A stretch of DNA of 64,000 nucleotides from Persicaria tinctoria (Eukaryota; Streptophyta; Magnoliopsida; Caryophyllales; Polygonaceae), in NCBI GenBank assembly GCA_037127255.1, contig JBANSL010000009.1, positions 21,348,475 through 21,412,474 on the forward strand, given 5' to 3'. Positions 1 to 11,660 of the stretch are shown here, piece by piece; the first letter of the stretch is position 1; every line of letters starts with the position of its first letter. The translations under genes were made by a program, and so were the position numbers. Under the pieces are notes generated by a model. The model saw only the letters and a list, made by a program, of their open reading frames with translations. It did not search any database and had not been told where the DNA came from.

Positions 1-160
1 ACTCTCTTGTAAGAGTTGCACGCCTCTGTTTTAAGAGGTGCACAACTCTGTTTTAAGAGTTGCACGACTCGGTTTTAAGAGTTGTATAACTCTTGTTTTA
101 AGAGTTACACGACTCTGTTGTAAGAATTGGACGACTCTGTTTTAAGAGTTGCACAACAAT
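1..160. repeat. GTTGCACGACTCTGTTTTAA minisatellite, array 1
   Basis: About seven degenerate copies of a roughly 22-bp unit built around GAGTTGCACGACTCTGTTTT. Each unit contains a small inverted repeat (GAGTTGCACGACTC). The same unit recurs at 522-690 and 1176-1322. I see no coding function; the short open frames across it only reflect the repeat. Confidence 0.85.
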
Positions 161-521
161 CGAGACTTTGAATTTATTCTCAACACAACCTTGTTTACAT
201 TGTGGAGATGATTATGTGGTATAATTTGGGCATATTTGTGGAGCCCAAAGAATCTCCTACTTGTGTTTCTTTTTGTAAATATAACACGTGTAACTGGTGC
301 TAGTAAGTCGTGTGATTCGTGTAATCCGTGAGGATCCGAGGTGTAAGTGATCAAGGAAGATGCTTTATGTATAGCTGTGTATGTATACTTATTTTCTCAT
401 ATTATAAAATGCACATATAGTATTTATTTGTGCACTATTTTCTGGAATAATATTAATTTGTGCGCAAAAATATTGGAATAATAATAAAACGACGGTGCAA
501 GAATAATAATTTATATTTATA

Positions 522-690
522 GAGTTGCACGACTCTGTTTTAAGAGTTGCACGTCTCTGTTTTAAGAGTTGCACGACTCTGTTGTAAGAGTTGCACGACT
601 CTGTTTTAAGAGTTGCACGACTCTGTTGTAAGAGTTGCACACCTCTGTTGGAAGAGTTGCACGACTCTGTTTGAAGAGTAGTACGCCTCT
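522..690. repeat. GTTGCACGACTCTGTTTTAA minisatellite, array 2
   Basis: Second array of the same roughly 22-bp unit, about eight copies, mostly more regular than array 1. Variants alternate TTTTAA with TTGTAA, and GCACGACTC with GCACGTCTC. AT-rich DNA with repeated TTGCACAACAT and CTTATTTTTGCTCA blocks separates it from array 3. Confidence 0.85.
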
Positions 691-1175
691 TATTATTGCA
701 CAACATGCTCTTATTTTTGTTCATTAATACTTTATTTTTGCACAACATTTGAGACGTGTGAAATTGTATCTCAACATGATTTTACTTTTCGTAAATATAA
801 TTTTATAATTTTTTAATAGATTATTGCACAACATCGTCTTATTTTTGCTCATCAATAGACAATAATTGCACAACATGGGAGATTGGTGAAATTTTGCTCA
901 ACATCATCTTATTTTTGCTCAACTGTAGGTTATTTTTGCACAACAATCGAAACTTGTGAATTTGTTTTCAACATGATCTTATTTTCTCTCAATATAATTT
1001 TATACTTTCTCAATAAATTATTGCACAACATGCTCTTATTTTTTCTCATCAATACTTTATTTTTGCACAACTAGTGGTGAAAATTAGTGCTGACACTGAT
1101 ATTAGTTACAAATCGTGCTGACACTGATATTTGTTACAATTAGTGGTGACACTGATATTAGTTACAATTAGTGGT
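690..1175. repeat. dispersed TTGCACAACAT blocks and an ACTGATATTAGTTACAA triplet
   Basis: TTGCACAACAT and CTCTTATTTTTGCTCATCAAT recur several times between 690 and 1075. At about 1072-1175 a roughly 31-bp unit containing GACACTGATATTAGTTACAA is repeated three times in tandem. This resembles subterminal repeats of a DNA transposon, but I could not find matching ends. Confidence 0.5.
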
Positions 1176-1322
1176 GAAAATTTGCACGACCCTGGTGTAA
1201 GAGTTGCACGACTGTGTTTTAAGAGTTGCACGTCTCTGTTTTAAGAGTTGCACGACTGTGTTTTAAGAGTTGCACGTCTCTGTTTTAAGAGTTGCACGCC
1301 TCTGTTGTAAGAGTTGCACAAT
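1176..1322. repeat. GTTGCACGACTCTGTTTTAA minisatellite, array 3
   Basis: Third array of the roughly 22-bp unit, about six copies. It ends about 125 bp from the tRNA-like sequence at 1446-1517. Confidence 0.8.
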
Positions 1323-1445
1323 GCCAGCACATATAAATTTCACATAAAAACGACGTCAGCACTAAAAAATTGCACTAATATATCTTTGTGTTTCAATTCA
1401 AGTGGCTTAGTGCTTCAACCAAAGTTTACACAACCAACAACAAGA

Positions 1446-1517
1446 TAGCCTATACGGGATTTGAACCCATATCTTTGTGTTTGTACACAACGCTCTACCG
1501 ATTTGAGCTAATAGGCT
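1446..1517 (-). tRNA. tRNA-like sequence with shrunken anticodon loop
   Basis: Read on the minus strand, this 72-nt stretch has a perfect 7-bp acceptor stem (AGCCTAT/ATAGGCT) with discriminator A, a D arm with GCTC/GAGC stem, a T arm with loop TTCAAAT, and good internal promoter boxes (TAGCTCAAATCGG-like A box, GGTTCAAATCC B box). The anticodon arm is abnormal: TTGTGT pairs with ACACAA around a 4-nt loop (ACAA), so no normal 7-nt anticodon loop exists. No CCA and no T-run terminator follow. A near-identical copy with the same abnormality lies at 61132-61202. It is probably not a decoding tRNA; it could be a tRNA-like part of a mobile family. Confidence 0.6.
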
Positions 1518-2125
1518 TCACAAAATAATAAAACAAGATAGGTGGAGATTTATTACCAATATATATTGAAGCAAGTCAGTAGCAACAAGAATCCTCTTGT
1601 GTCCCTCCTTGAAGCTCTTGTACTTTGTCAGCCTAAATTTATAATTATATGCAATAGTTTGGTCAAGCAATGGCAAAATAAACTGCTCAGGAAACGCCAA
1701 CATGTCATAGCTATCATACATGATGCATTTTCCAAATACAGAGTGCATTCAAACACGCGGTACAAGAGAGAAGAACATTATCATGAACTGATTTTCGGAA
1801 AGAGTTTGGTTTACCACAAAGAAAAGAAGCATAAAACTACATTTAAACATGCATAATGCACTTAGTGCGCATGAATAGCTTAAATAAGACATCCAAGTAT
1901 CCAACTAAAATAAAAACACTAGCCAAGTTGCATGCATATTTGCTCAAGACAGACAGAAGAATATTCAAGCAAAACCGGTGTAAGCATACAAACTGAAAGC
2001 AGATGTAAAGGCTAAGATAAGGTGAATACTACAAAAGAGGGAATATCATGCTAGTGTTCACAGTGGAAAAGGAATTGGTGCATGACTATTACTCTTTCAG
2101 TCAAAAGCTTGGAGCGAGAACTTGT

Positions 2126-3261
2126 TCACCCAAGGGAAGTCAGCAATACATCCTTTGAAGTTCCATGTTGCTGGTTAATGATTTGTGTCAGATTTTCTTT
2201 GTTCCCAAGTTCATGGCAAACTTCAATAGCATACAGAAAATGCTCGGCGCCAAGCCATTTGGTGTCGTCCTTATTCTGAAGTCTCAACACCCACAAGGAG
2301 AATCAACACCCACAGGGACAGAAATGATCTTGTTTCACTTTCTGAGCTAGCCTTTACTCTTTTTGATCTGAGTGAAGATAATGATGTGTCCCAGTCCCAG
2401 TCCCTGTCCCAGACAGTCCTCTTTGCTTTTTGTTTTGCTTCAGCTGAACCAAGTTCAGTGACCATTTCTGTCCCTTTCTCCACAGACAGTTTAGCATTAT
2501 TCATTGAATCAGGTTGAAGACAACCTGTTAATCATATAGATAGTTGTGAAACCCAGCTAAACAAAACAGAAAAAACCCTCTTCGGCTCTTCCTTTGATTT
2601 ATATGGAATCAGTTTTAAGAGAAGGCTCAGAACTAACTTGATTTGACATTTATATTTGATTTAAGATATGAAACCAGGTCAAAGCATCAAGTGGCAAAGC
2701 ATTTTCAACTGTTTTCCTTTATGTTACAACGTTCTCAAATGTGCATCATGTTGTGCCTTTCAACCGTATATAATTGCATTTAAATATATTAACTTGAGAA
2801 ACGATTGAGTGTAAGCGGATAATTAATCAGTGATAGGAACAACATGCATTAAAAATAAAACTTATCTTACAAATTTGTTCTCTTTGCACTCGTTCCATTT
2901 GCTCACTCTGAAAGCTCTCTGTATCATGATTGCTGGTTCTCAACTGCTCACAGTGAACCTCAGGTTGCAGATGCAATTCTCCTCGAGATATTTGATCCTT
3001 GGACATCACAGTCACAGAACCATTATTCTCATCAGGATCAACTAGATTTTGGTCCAAATCAGCTGATGGGATTAATTTCTCGTGCGAGTTAAGTAGAACA
3101 TTCAGCTTTAGGGAATTAGCTGGATCCTCATGATTCCTGCTAAGATGAGACATCATCAGAACTGAACCACCAGGAAAGCATATCACTCGATGTATGCCAG
3201 CCTTGAGAGTAAGCTTGTGAGCCTTGCCTTTACTGTCTACCTCAGCAACCGATGTAAAACC
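2126..3261 (-). CDS. 3' part of an unrecognised host gene (three exons)
   Basis: On the minus strand three exons join in phase. Exon 3261-2871 follows a pyrimidine-rich acceptor (GGGTGCAG) and ends at donor TTT|GTAAGA. Exon 2524-2358 follows AACAG and ends at AGA|GTAAAG. Exon 2275-2126 follows CTTCAG and ends in TGA. Lengths of 391, 167 and 150 bp give 235 codons plus a stop with no internal stop. The protein starts this fragment with GFTSVAEVDSKGKAH, has an acidic middle, a basic stretch (KQKAKRTVWDRDWDWD) and ends in TSLG. I do not recognise a family. Two or more 5' exons should lie at about 3900-5250. The consistent splice phases are the main argument for a real gene; the last intron is weaker because its donor is only GTAAAG. 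Confidence 0.5.
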
Positions 3262-3889
3262 CTGCACCCAAATAAAAATTTAGACACCCCAGAATGACAA
3301 TTTGACTTCATCTGAGAGAGATCATCAGAATGACAAATCAACAAATGGCCCATATAGCCAATGACTCACCATGCAACTGTAACAGAAAACCGACAACTTA
3401 GCTACTAAATCATATATTTTGATACAAAATAGAGGGGTGCTTAGTTCCTATATAATTTTACCGAAGAAATTACCACATTCATTTCGACAATGAAATCTAA
3501 GATCCCGACAATACACATTCGTGTCATGCAAAGAGATGAGAATACCTGCTTTTGCCAAAATCCTTCAGATTCTTGGTCTCCCTAACACAAAATGGTCTTT
3601 ACACCAACAGCCTGAAGTCTCTTTCTCAATTCAATGTACTAGATTCTACCAATTCCCTAATGTGAAAGGAAAATGGAAGCCGATGAGCATGGCATCCTAA
3701 ATGAATTGGAAGTTCGGAATTCAGATTTTAGCTTCTACAAGTAAGTTTTACTGCGATGAAAAGTGATGCACTAAGCCACTAACAAGTCAATGATCAGGAA
3801 ATGCAGAAAAGCCAGTGAAAAAATTTATAAAAAAAAAACCTTCTGCTAATAGATTGAGTGAACAGCAGCTAGGGGAATTTCAGCATACT

Positions 3890-3945
3890 GGGTATCAACA
3901 AGAATTATTTGATAACTGATAGCTGCTATAACCTGCAAAGAAAAG
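3890..3945 (-). other. possible small exon of the 2.1-5.2 kb gene
   Basis: A good acceptor (TTCTTTGCAG on the minus strand) is followed by an open stretch reading VIAAISYQIILVDTQYAEIP. A donor is ambiguous (GTATGC within the stretch). It could be an exon or chance. Confidence 0.25.
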
Positions 3946-4626
3946 AAGAACATAAAGAAAACTGATTCCATTCTTGAATAACTAAAACAAAAGAAAGATA
4001 ACCGTATGAAATACGTCAAAAAGAAGAAACTATGCCTCCATACAAACTCCAATGGAAGCAGGAAGAAGAAATTATTCTCACAATTAGAAAGTTAATCAGA
4101 AAGTATGGAGTATAAAGTTGATTTTGTGTTTTTCCTTATTTTGTTTTCTGTGTTTTTCTTTTGTGTAAAACAGCAGATTTTGTTTTCTGTGTTTTTCTTT
4201 TGTGTAAAACAGCAGATTCTAAGTTTACTTGAATTCTTTGGCATAACAATTTGATACTTGCTGTTAGTTCTAGATTAAAACGTGTGCGAAATAAAATTCT
4301 ACCGCAAACTATAGAGGGAACTGGGAACCATTAAAGCTTCTTACGTATCTTTTAGATAGACTGCATATGCTTCTGCAATGTACTAAATAAGAGGTATAGG
4401 TTGATAATGTATTTTTGCTCATACAGGATAGGATCCATATCATGATAAGCTTTTAGTTTGGGAAAAACACACACCCCAAAGATTAAAATAGAATGAGAAA
4501 TAGGAAAATACACACAAGGATTAAACATGGTTTTGCCTCAAACCTACTTCCACAACACACTGCCTTAGCAAAGATTAGAAGTACAAGTTCTGAATGTACA
4601 AACTTGTAAAATCCTTGAAGACTCCG

Positions 4627-4668
4627 ACTGTTTTCCTTATCAATCGATCGATTGATAAGGAAAACAGT
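4627..4668. repeat. perfect 42-bp palindrome
   Basis: A perfect palindrome centred on ATCGATCGAT: 21 bp running from ACTGTTTTCC are exactly the reverse complement of the following 21 bp. It lies within the presumed 5' intron or leader of the minus-strand gene and can form a long hairpin in RNA of either strand. Confidence 0.9.
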
Positions 4669-4810
4669 TGGAAGCAAAAATTGATTAGTCGGAAGCAAAA
4701 TCTGTCACATATATGCTCAATTTCAAAGCCTTCACGGTGCAATTTGACAAAGAAACACAAACACAAACACCTTGAGACTTCAAAATCGACTCCCACACTT
4801 CAAAAATCGA

Positions 4811-4841
4811 AGAAAATTTGCGCCTTCGGCGCAAATTTTCT
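4811..4841. repeat. perfect 14-bp hairpin with 3-nt loop
   Basis: AGAAAATTTGCGCC and its exact reverse complement are separated by TTC. It lies in the same presumed intron as the palindrome at 4627-4668. Confidence 0.85.
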
Positions 4842-4879
4842 ATGATTCCATTGCACTGATATAGAGTTACCTGCAATGC

Positions 4880-5300
4880 TGTCAACAATTGTTGATCATG
4901 ATTCGACGCCTTCGTCCTCAATCGAGCCGCTCCCTCGACCTCCTCGCTCGCTCCGCTCGCTCGACGTCGACATTACTCGCTCACCATCCACCGGGAGGCG
5001 CGAATCTGTTTTTTGTCCGGGGAGGAGCAGATTTGACCACCACCGCGTTCAGCACATAGGAAATTGATGAACACAGCGCCTGGAGGAGACCTAGCTCCGA
5101 CCGCTCCCTCGAGCTCGCTCCGCCGCCTCGCTCGCTCCGGCGTTGGAGAAACATCGTCGTCGTCATCGAACTGCGCCTCCAATGGCGAGGTCTCTTCCAG
5201 CAACATCGTAGTCGGAATTTGTTTCCGTTGGAGGCAATCGAATTAGGACGGGAGAGCGAGAGAGGTCCGGGGGAGAAGAGATGGATAGAGCGAGAGAGGT
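4880..5300 (-). other. CpG-rich 5' region and likely first exon(s) of the host gene
   Basis: The GC and CpG content jumps here compared with both sides, as expected for a gene 5' end. On the minus strand there is a long open frame from an ATG at 5206 (MLLEETSPLEAQFDDDDD..., rich in acidic and then Arg/Ser residues). A strong donor, GCATTGCAG|GTAACT, lies near 4872, and a possible donor ATG|GTGAGC lies near 4984. I cannot fix the exact exon chain to the exons at 2126-3261. Confidence 0.4.
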
Positions 5301-5459
5301 CCGGGGAGAGAACGAGTTTCAGGGGAGAGAAAAAGCTTATATTGCGTCTATTTTACAAAAATGTACCAAAACGCGGCTATTTTGCAAAATCAGTCCATTT
5401 TCGTGGCTATTTTGCAAAACCCCCTAATCAAAATAAAGAAAAGAAAGGGGGGCTGTGAA

Positions 5460-6980
5460 TGGTGATGGGGGAAGTAATTTTTTGGCTTTTTTGTTATTTT
5501 CGGCCATTTTAAAAAAATATTTTTATTTTTTTTGATGTAATTTATTTTTATCTATCTATAGACACCCACTTTGCACATGTTTTGCGAAAAAAAAAATTTA
5601 GGTTAACAATTGAGCTTAAGAGTTTTCGTTTTGTTTGTGCCCAGTTTTATTATTCAATGTAATTGGTAGATTTTTTGATATTATTCATTGAATTATATAT
5701 GTTTATTCAGTGGAACATAGTGTTTTTTTTTGTAGTTCGAAATCATTTGGAGCCACATTGAGCTTAATGGTTTTTGTATTATTCATGCCCATATTGATCA
5801 TTCAGTAGAATTGATGATTTTTTTATATATTATTATTTGAATTATGAATATTTACTCAATGGAATATGTGTTTTTTTCCTACCAATTTCTTTGAATATGT
5901 TACCGAATAATTAATAGTATATATACCATGGATATAGCTTTATTCAATGGTATAGCTTTATTATTCAATAGTATATATTAACATCGAATAATATTACCGA
6001 ATAATATTGTAACACCATCGAATAATTAAGCTATACCATTGAATAATAAAGCAATACCATCGCATAATCCGTCAATACAATCGAATAATATAGTGATACC
6101 ATCGAATAATCAAAATGACTAACCTACAAAACAGACTCATACGACTGAATAATCCTTCATATACTAGTGGATAATCATTCATACTCAACTGCATAATCAT
6201 CTATGGGAATCAACGACTCAGATTTCTCTATGGGAATCAACGGCTCAGATTTGTGTACATGATACACGTTAAGGGCTGAGTACACCGGAACCAACCCCTA
6301 TATATATACACACACACATTATATTTCGAGTAAAGGGAAAATATACTTTGAGAAATTCGTAATTTATTAAATCTGTATATTTCTAAAATGTGTAATTTTT
6401 GAAATATGTAAGTTTTAAAATATGTAATTTCTAAAATTGGAGAAATAAAATTTGCAAGTTCAGGATGTTCAAGCTTTAAAATTTGTAATTTCATATTTAA
6501 AAAAAAATTGCAAGCAACAAATTATCAATTTCAGTGGTTAAATTTATGGAGTACAGAAGAAAAAGATGTAAGATACCTGAATGTAATCGATTGGAAATTC
6601 CGCAGAATTGAAGAATTAGGGTTCAGCGACGATGATGAAAATTAATCGACTAGAGTGAGGAGATAATACCAAGTCTGAATGTAAGTATGCAAATAAATGG
6701 TGTAGCCGTGTAGGGATTTGAGATATGTCTTCAATTGAAGAGATTATAGCTTGTATAGGAATTGATAATCGACTGTAGTGAGGAGATAATAAAAATGAAC
6801 GTCCATCTGAAATTGATAGAAATCGTAGGGAAAAAATTAGGAAAGAGGAGATGAAACCCTTATGATAATCGAATTCTCCCTATTCCTTTCCTTCATCATC
6901 ATATTATTGATGAGGTTTAAGTATAATATTAATATTGAGATTTAAAAATATAATATTATTGAACTTGAGTTTTAAAAAGG
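5460..6980. other. AT-rich stretch without a gene, degenerate ACCATCGAATAAT repeat
   Basis: No coding region is supported. At about 5985-6170 a degenerate repeat of roughly 20-30 bp with core ACCATCGAATAAT occurs about eight times. A short TATATATACACACAC microsatellite lies at about 6299-6318. Confidence 0.6.
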
Positions 6981-6982
6981 AA

Positions 6983-7010
6983 CTAGTACAATTTCCGCGC
7001 CATGGCGCGG
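6983..7010 (-). mobile_element. Helitron-type 3' terminus
   Basis: On the minus strand the perfect 16-bp palindrome CCGCGCCATGGCGCGG (6995-7010) is followed 8 nt later by CTAG and a T. A GC-rich hairpin shortly before CTRR and a T target base is the standard 3' end of plant Helitrons. The matching 5' end on the same strand could be the TCTATATTCTATATC terminus at 11800. Confidence 0.55.
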
Positions 7011-7019
7011 TTTTTTAAA

Positions 7020-8260
7020 CTAAAATTTTGATAATATAAAAAATAATATTATACAATATTAATAAAAATTAAGATAAAACTCATTAAAATCTTTACCTTA
7101 AATGTATCTTATAAATATCTCAAAAAATTATTTTTAAAAAATATATCATGTAAAAGTATAATACATAAATATGGATATTTAAATCACTTTGTAAAAATAA
7201 TAATATCATTGTAACTTTTTTTTTTGACAGTAGGCAAGAATTAGATCGACAAAGCGATCTTGAAGCCATCTAAACGATTGCTTGATAGACCCTACGCAGA
7301 GGGTCGTCAGTCAAAAAGAAAAAAAAAAACAAGCTAAGAACTAATATTACAATAACAAATAAAGCTAAGAACTAAGATTACAATAACAAATAAATTTATA
7401 TGTAAAATGTCTAAAACTTAGAGCCCTTGTTTCTTGATGTGTGGTCTGGTGGCTTAGACGGCTTGCATGCAAGCCGATCAATTTGTTAACCTTGACATAG
7501 ATGGTTTTGAAAGTTGTGACGATTGTGGCTGGTTCTGGGTGCAGTGCCAAACAAGCGCGTCTACAAATTCTTATGGGGTTGGAAGGAAGGCTCACATCCA
7601 TCCCAATCGCGAGGTGCTAATGTCCAAGTTGAGGTTGGCAGAAATGAAAATTTGAAAAATAAAAAGTGTTTTAAAGTAGATTTGATAAACAAAACATGCG
7701 TTTAAAAATAAATAATTAAACACAAGGTTGTTTGGTGATTTTGGTAGTTGAAGGTAGAAAAGTGATTTTAATTTTGGGATTCATGAGGAGTGGGGATTAG
7801 ATTGAATCTGGGCTACCAGCTATAGATTTGTGGATTGCATGAAAAAAAAATTATGGAAGATTTGTGAAAATCTTGTGTTTCAAAGTTTATAGTTAGGCTT
7901 GTTTGGAGGTTTGTGATGGGTTAGTGGTAAAGAAGTGGTAGTGGGGATTTGTTTGGATCTGGGATAGAAACTGATTTGTTTGCATGATGCCAGCACCGAG
8001 AGGAGGAGGGTGCCTGAGAGGAAGGAGTGGGAACTCGGAACGGAGGGAGAGGCAGATGATGATGTCGAGGAAATAGATGCCATCCGCACAACAGCAAGGA
8101 TCATATTATATTAAATTTAATGTGGTATAAAAGTTATCTAAAAAGATATTGGTTATGCCATATCATCATAAAGTCTTATATATATATTAAGTACTATATA
8201 TAGATTAGATATTTATAATATATCAACATTTACATGTAGATTAATACTTTAATATTAAGG
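7020..8260. other. AT-rich region without a supported gene
   Basis: Only short frames are present. A T-run/A-run flanked segment at 7217-7330 with inverted GATCGACAAAGCGATC could be a small element remnant. I see nothing else I can name. Confidence 0.5.
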
Positions 8261-8267
8261 ATTAGAT

Positions 8268-8379
8268 TATATTAAGCCCAATTGTTAACAAATATTTTGG
8301 AAATAAAAGAAAGAATATGGCTGATTTTAAAAGATAAAGGAAAGAATAAAAATAATAATTAAATAAAATAATAATTAAA
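8268..8379 (-). repeat. Helitron subterminal segment (truncated)
   Basis: This segment, containing TTGTTAACAAATATTTTGGAAATAA-type sequence, is closely similar to 11822-11940 and 50086-50195, which are the subterminal parts of Helitron-type 5' ends. The MITE at 8380-9256 is inserted in it, and the similarity resumes for only about 14 bp after that MITE. Confidence 0.6.
8370..8379. repeat. 10-bp target site duplication, left copy
   Basis: AATAATTAAA directly precedes the element and recurs exactly at 9257-9266 after it. Confidence 0.9.
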
Positions 8380-9256
8380 GGGTAAAATCCACCTATGGTC
8401 CCTGAACTGTAACCAAATGTTCAAACGGGTCCCTGAACTTTATTTTTGTTCATTAAAGTCCCTGAACTTTGATATTTTGTACACATTTGGTCCTTCTATT
8501 AGTAAATTCGTTAAACAATTGTTAAATAATGACATGAAATCAATGTATTTTTGTATATTAATGGCATGAGTTAGGTTATACACATGTAATTGCTTGGTAT
8601 TTGTTTTTAATAAAGTAAAAAAATTATATTATATTAAAAATATATTTAAAAAAAATATTTTATAATAAAAAAGACTTTCTATTTTCCAACTAATTAAATG
8701 GTATAATTTTATGATGATATTTTATTTTAAAGTATTTTAATGACCAAAATTTTCTTATTTAATAAAAAAATAAAATATGTTTTGTTAAAAAATAAATTCT
8801 ACTTTGTTATAAAAAATAAACTCTATTTGTGTTAACAAAATAAACTCAATTTTTAATTAAATAAGGAAATTTGGGAAATTAAAATACTTTAAAATAGAAT
8901 TTTATTGGCAAATTATAACATTTTGTTGAAAAATAGAAAGTGTTTTGATAAAAATATATTTTAAAATATGTTTTGTTTTAAGAAAACTCTATCATCTATA
9001 ATGACTTTTGAGAAGAAAAAAACTCAATTTTTTACTTTAGTAAAACAAATACCGGACAATTACAGGTATATAACCAAACTCATGTCATTAATACAAAAAT
9101 ACATTGATTCCATGTCATTATTTAACAAATTTATTAAAGGAAGGACCAAATGTGTACAAAATCTCAAAGTTCAGGGACTTCAATGAACAAAAATAAAGTT
9201 TAGGGACCCGTTTGAACATTTGATCAAAGTTCAGGGATCATAGGTGGATTTTACCC
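8380..9256. mobile_element. MULE-type MITE with roughly 230-bp TIRs
   Basis: The ends are inverted repeats starting GGGTAAAATCCACC and containing repeated GTCCCTGAACTTT phrases. They remain alignable for about 230 bp from each end, with scattered mismatches. A perfect 10-bp duplication (AATAATTAAA) flanks the element. Long TIRs with a 9-11-bp duplication are typical of Mutator-like elements. The interior has no transposase and is AT-rich. Confidence 0.85.
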
Positions 9257-9269
9257 AATAATTAAATAT

Positions 9270-10390
9270 AGGTAATGTGTTCCAGGCTGGAACACAAAAA
9301 TTCGGCCTTGGCGGCCGCCGAGACGGCGCCAAGACGGTTGGCGGCCACCTACCGCTACGAAAAGTGTCTTGGCGGGGTCTTCTTGGCGGAAGCAAGCCTT
9401 GGCGGCCGGAACAGGAGACCTTGAGGGTCTTGGCGGGCACGGGACGGGTCTTGGCGGCCTTGGCAGGGCGGGACGGACATGGCGTTCTAGACAGATTAAA
9501 AAAAATTAAAGTTTTTTACTTCGTTTAATCCGTTCCCTAATCCTTACTGATCGCCTCTTCAACTTCTTCGGTCTCTTCCTTCTCTGCTCGAGTCATCGTC
9601 TCATCGAGTGCTTGACTTCTCTGGTAGCAGTGTGGTGGATCACGGCTGGCGAGTGGCGGCGCACTGGGCGACGGTATGTCTCTCGATCTCGCTCTCGCTC
9701 GCTCTCTGTCTGACTATCTTTCTCGCTCTCTATCTGATTGGGTCTGGCTCCAAGTAAACGAACATCAGAAGTGCAGAACAACAATCGCGGAATCGAATTT
9801 GTGAATTGTAATTTGTTTGTGAACTGTAAAGTCTGTAATTTGTTTGTGAATCTGAGTAAACGAATAGGGAACCATTGTGATCAGTACCGTATTTGTCTGA
9901 ACAGGGAACCATTGTATGTGAATAGATTTCTGAAATTTGCTTGTATGATTGTATTGTATTATTTGTATATTTGTATGTGAATGGAATTGTGTGTGTTTGT
10001 TGTTCAATGGTGACCAGTCGACACTATTGATGACACCCCTACAAATTACAGTACCTTAAGAGCAAAAAAAAAAAAGATTACAATACCTCCTTGTTTCATT
10101 TGTTTGGAGTTTGGAGCTTGGGCTTTGAATTGGAGTATATATTTAATTTAGTAACTTTCTTTGTTCAATTGTGTACTATATTGACAAGTTAAGTGATGGT
10201 AAACACTTTAGACATGAATATTTATTATATCATATGTATTCTAGTCCTAATATAGGGCGTAAAAATAAGAAAATATTAAAAAAAGGTTTTGACCGCCAAG
10301 AATCCGCCAATAAGGCCGCCGAACCATTTTGACGCTTGGCGGTACCTCACTGACGAGCATCCGCCGAGCGTTTTTTAGAACATTGGTTCC
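9270..10390. mobile_element. possible non-autonomous DNA element with CTTGGCGG repeats
   Basis: At 9295-9480 the sequence becomes GC-rich and repeats CTTGGCGG and CGGGACGG. At 10290-10390 the inverse phrase CCGCCAAG recurs, ending in a minus-strand CAATGTTCTAAAAAACGC. This pairing suggests inverted ends of one element (hAT-like), but I could not find a clean TIR or target duplication. Confidence 0.3.
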
Positions 10391-10429
10391 CGCCCCCGTA
10401 GGGTACGACTTCGACGTCGCATTAATAAA

Positions 10430-11660
10430 GCATTTATTATTATAAAAACATATTTCTATTTTAAGGATTATTGTTAATAAGAGGCGGACTTCCTTTCCTT
10501 TGCATATGAAGCCCAACCCATTAGTTATTTAGGTCCATTAGTAATTAGAGTTTAATAGTATTATATTTAAATACTCTATTAGGATGTCATTTATTCTCAC
10601 GTCAAATTTAGAAGATTGTAGAGCGTTGAGTTGAGACTCCCCCTTTCCTCCCTGACAGGGGTGGATCCTCTTTAGGGCCAGTAGTGGCAGTCTCCCCCCC
10701 AATCGAAAATGAAATTTAACATACATATTCCTCTCGTCGATAGCTTCGATTTGATATATTATAAGCTCAAATCCGATATCTGAGCAAAAAGTTATAAGCG
10801 TTTCAAATTTCAGCACTTAATTACAATATTTCCTACATCATTTACCAAACCGATATATTTTTATTGTAATTATTATTTATTAATTTCATATCTTAATAAT
10901 ATAACTATATTCGAGAACTTCAAATTATGAGGTTATATTGAAATATTTGAAAATCAGGAAATAAATCATGCAAATTCAGGATACATTACATAAAATATTT
11001 TTTTTATCGTAAATTTCCGCCCCTCAGTCAACAAGTTCAGGATCCGCCACTGCTCCCTGACGTCAAACTCTATCTTTGTTTTGCTACTAATTCCTGCTGA
11101 ATTCAATTGAGATCTTTGATCAAAGGTTCTCGATAGAATTGATTGAAAATCGGGATCTCGTCCTTGCTTGGAAGAGATTCATCGTGTTAGATTCGTTATC
11201 ACCACCACCATTCCGCCTCCGCCCTCAATACCGTCTCACCGATCACCAATCACCAATCACCGCTCCACCGTATTTGTGATTGTATTGCGAATGTGTGTGC
11301 GATCGGATTGGGCCCACTGTTGTCGCGCACTTGAACCTACGACATCTATTGTGCAGACCAATTTGTGGCATGACACATATATATTAATATATATTGATTA
11401 GCCTTCCAAATTAGCCAAGATCGGAGTTCACGGCCACCGATTTCAATTGGATCTGGGGTCAACAGTGAGGATTGCAATTAAAAGTTAACGGAGCATTTGA
11501 TAATTACTTGCAAAGGCCACCGTAGTCAATTGGAGTCGACAATGCAATATTATTTCAATTGCCACCGATTCGAGATCGAGCCTATTTACGTGCACGGGTG
11601 ATCGAATCGACTTATCTACTGACAACCGGACGATTGGGTGTTGTACTCACTCAACCCGAG
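10430..11660. other. unassigned sequence, possible captured gene fragments
   Basis: Moderate-GC islands at 10610-10720 and 11160-11640 contain short open frames (for example 11168-11401 on the plus strand) without recognisable domains. They could be gene fragments carried by the Helitron or ordinary repeat DNA. Confidence 0.3.

Noticed and set aside
1446..1517. Functional nuclear tRNA gene
   Set aside because: No 7-nt anticodon loop and no T-run terminator; kept only as tRNA-like.
9231..9528. Overlapping open frames on both strands in GC-rich DNA
   Set aside because: They follow the CTTGGCGG repeat and have no domain; repeat-driven openness.
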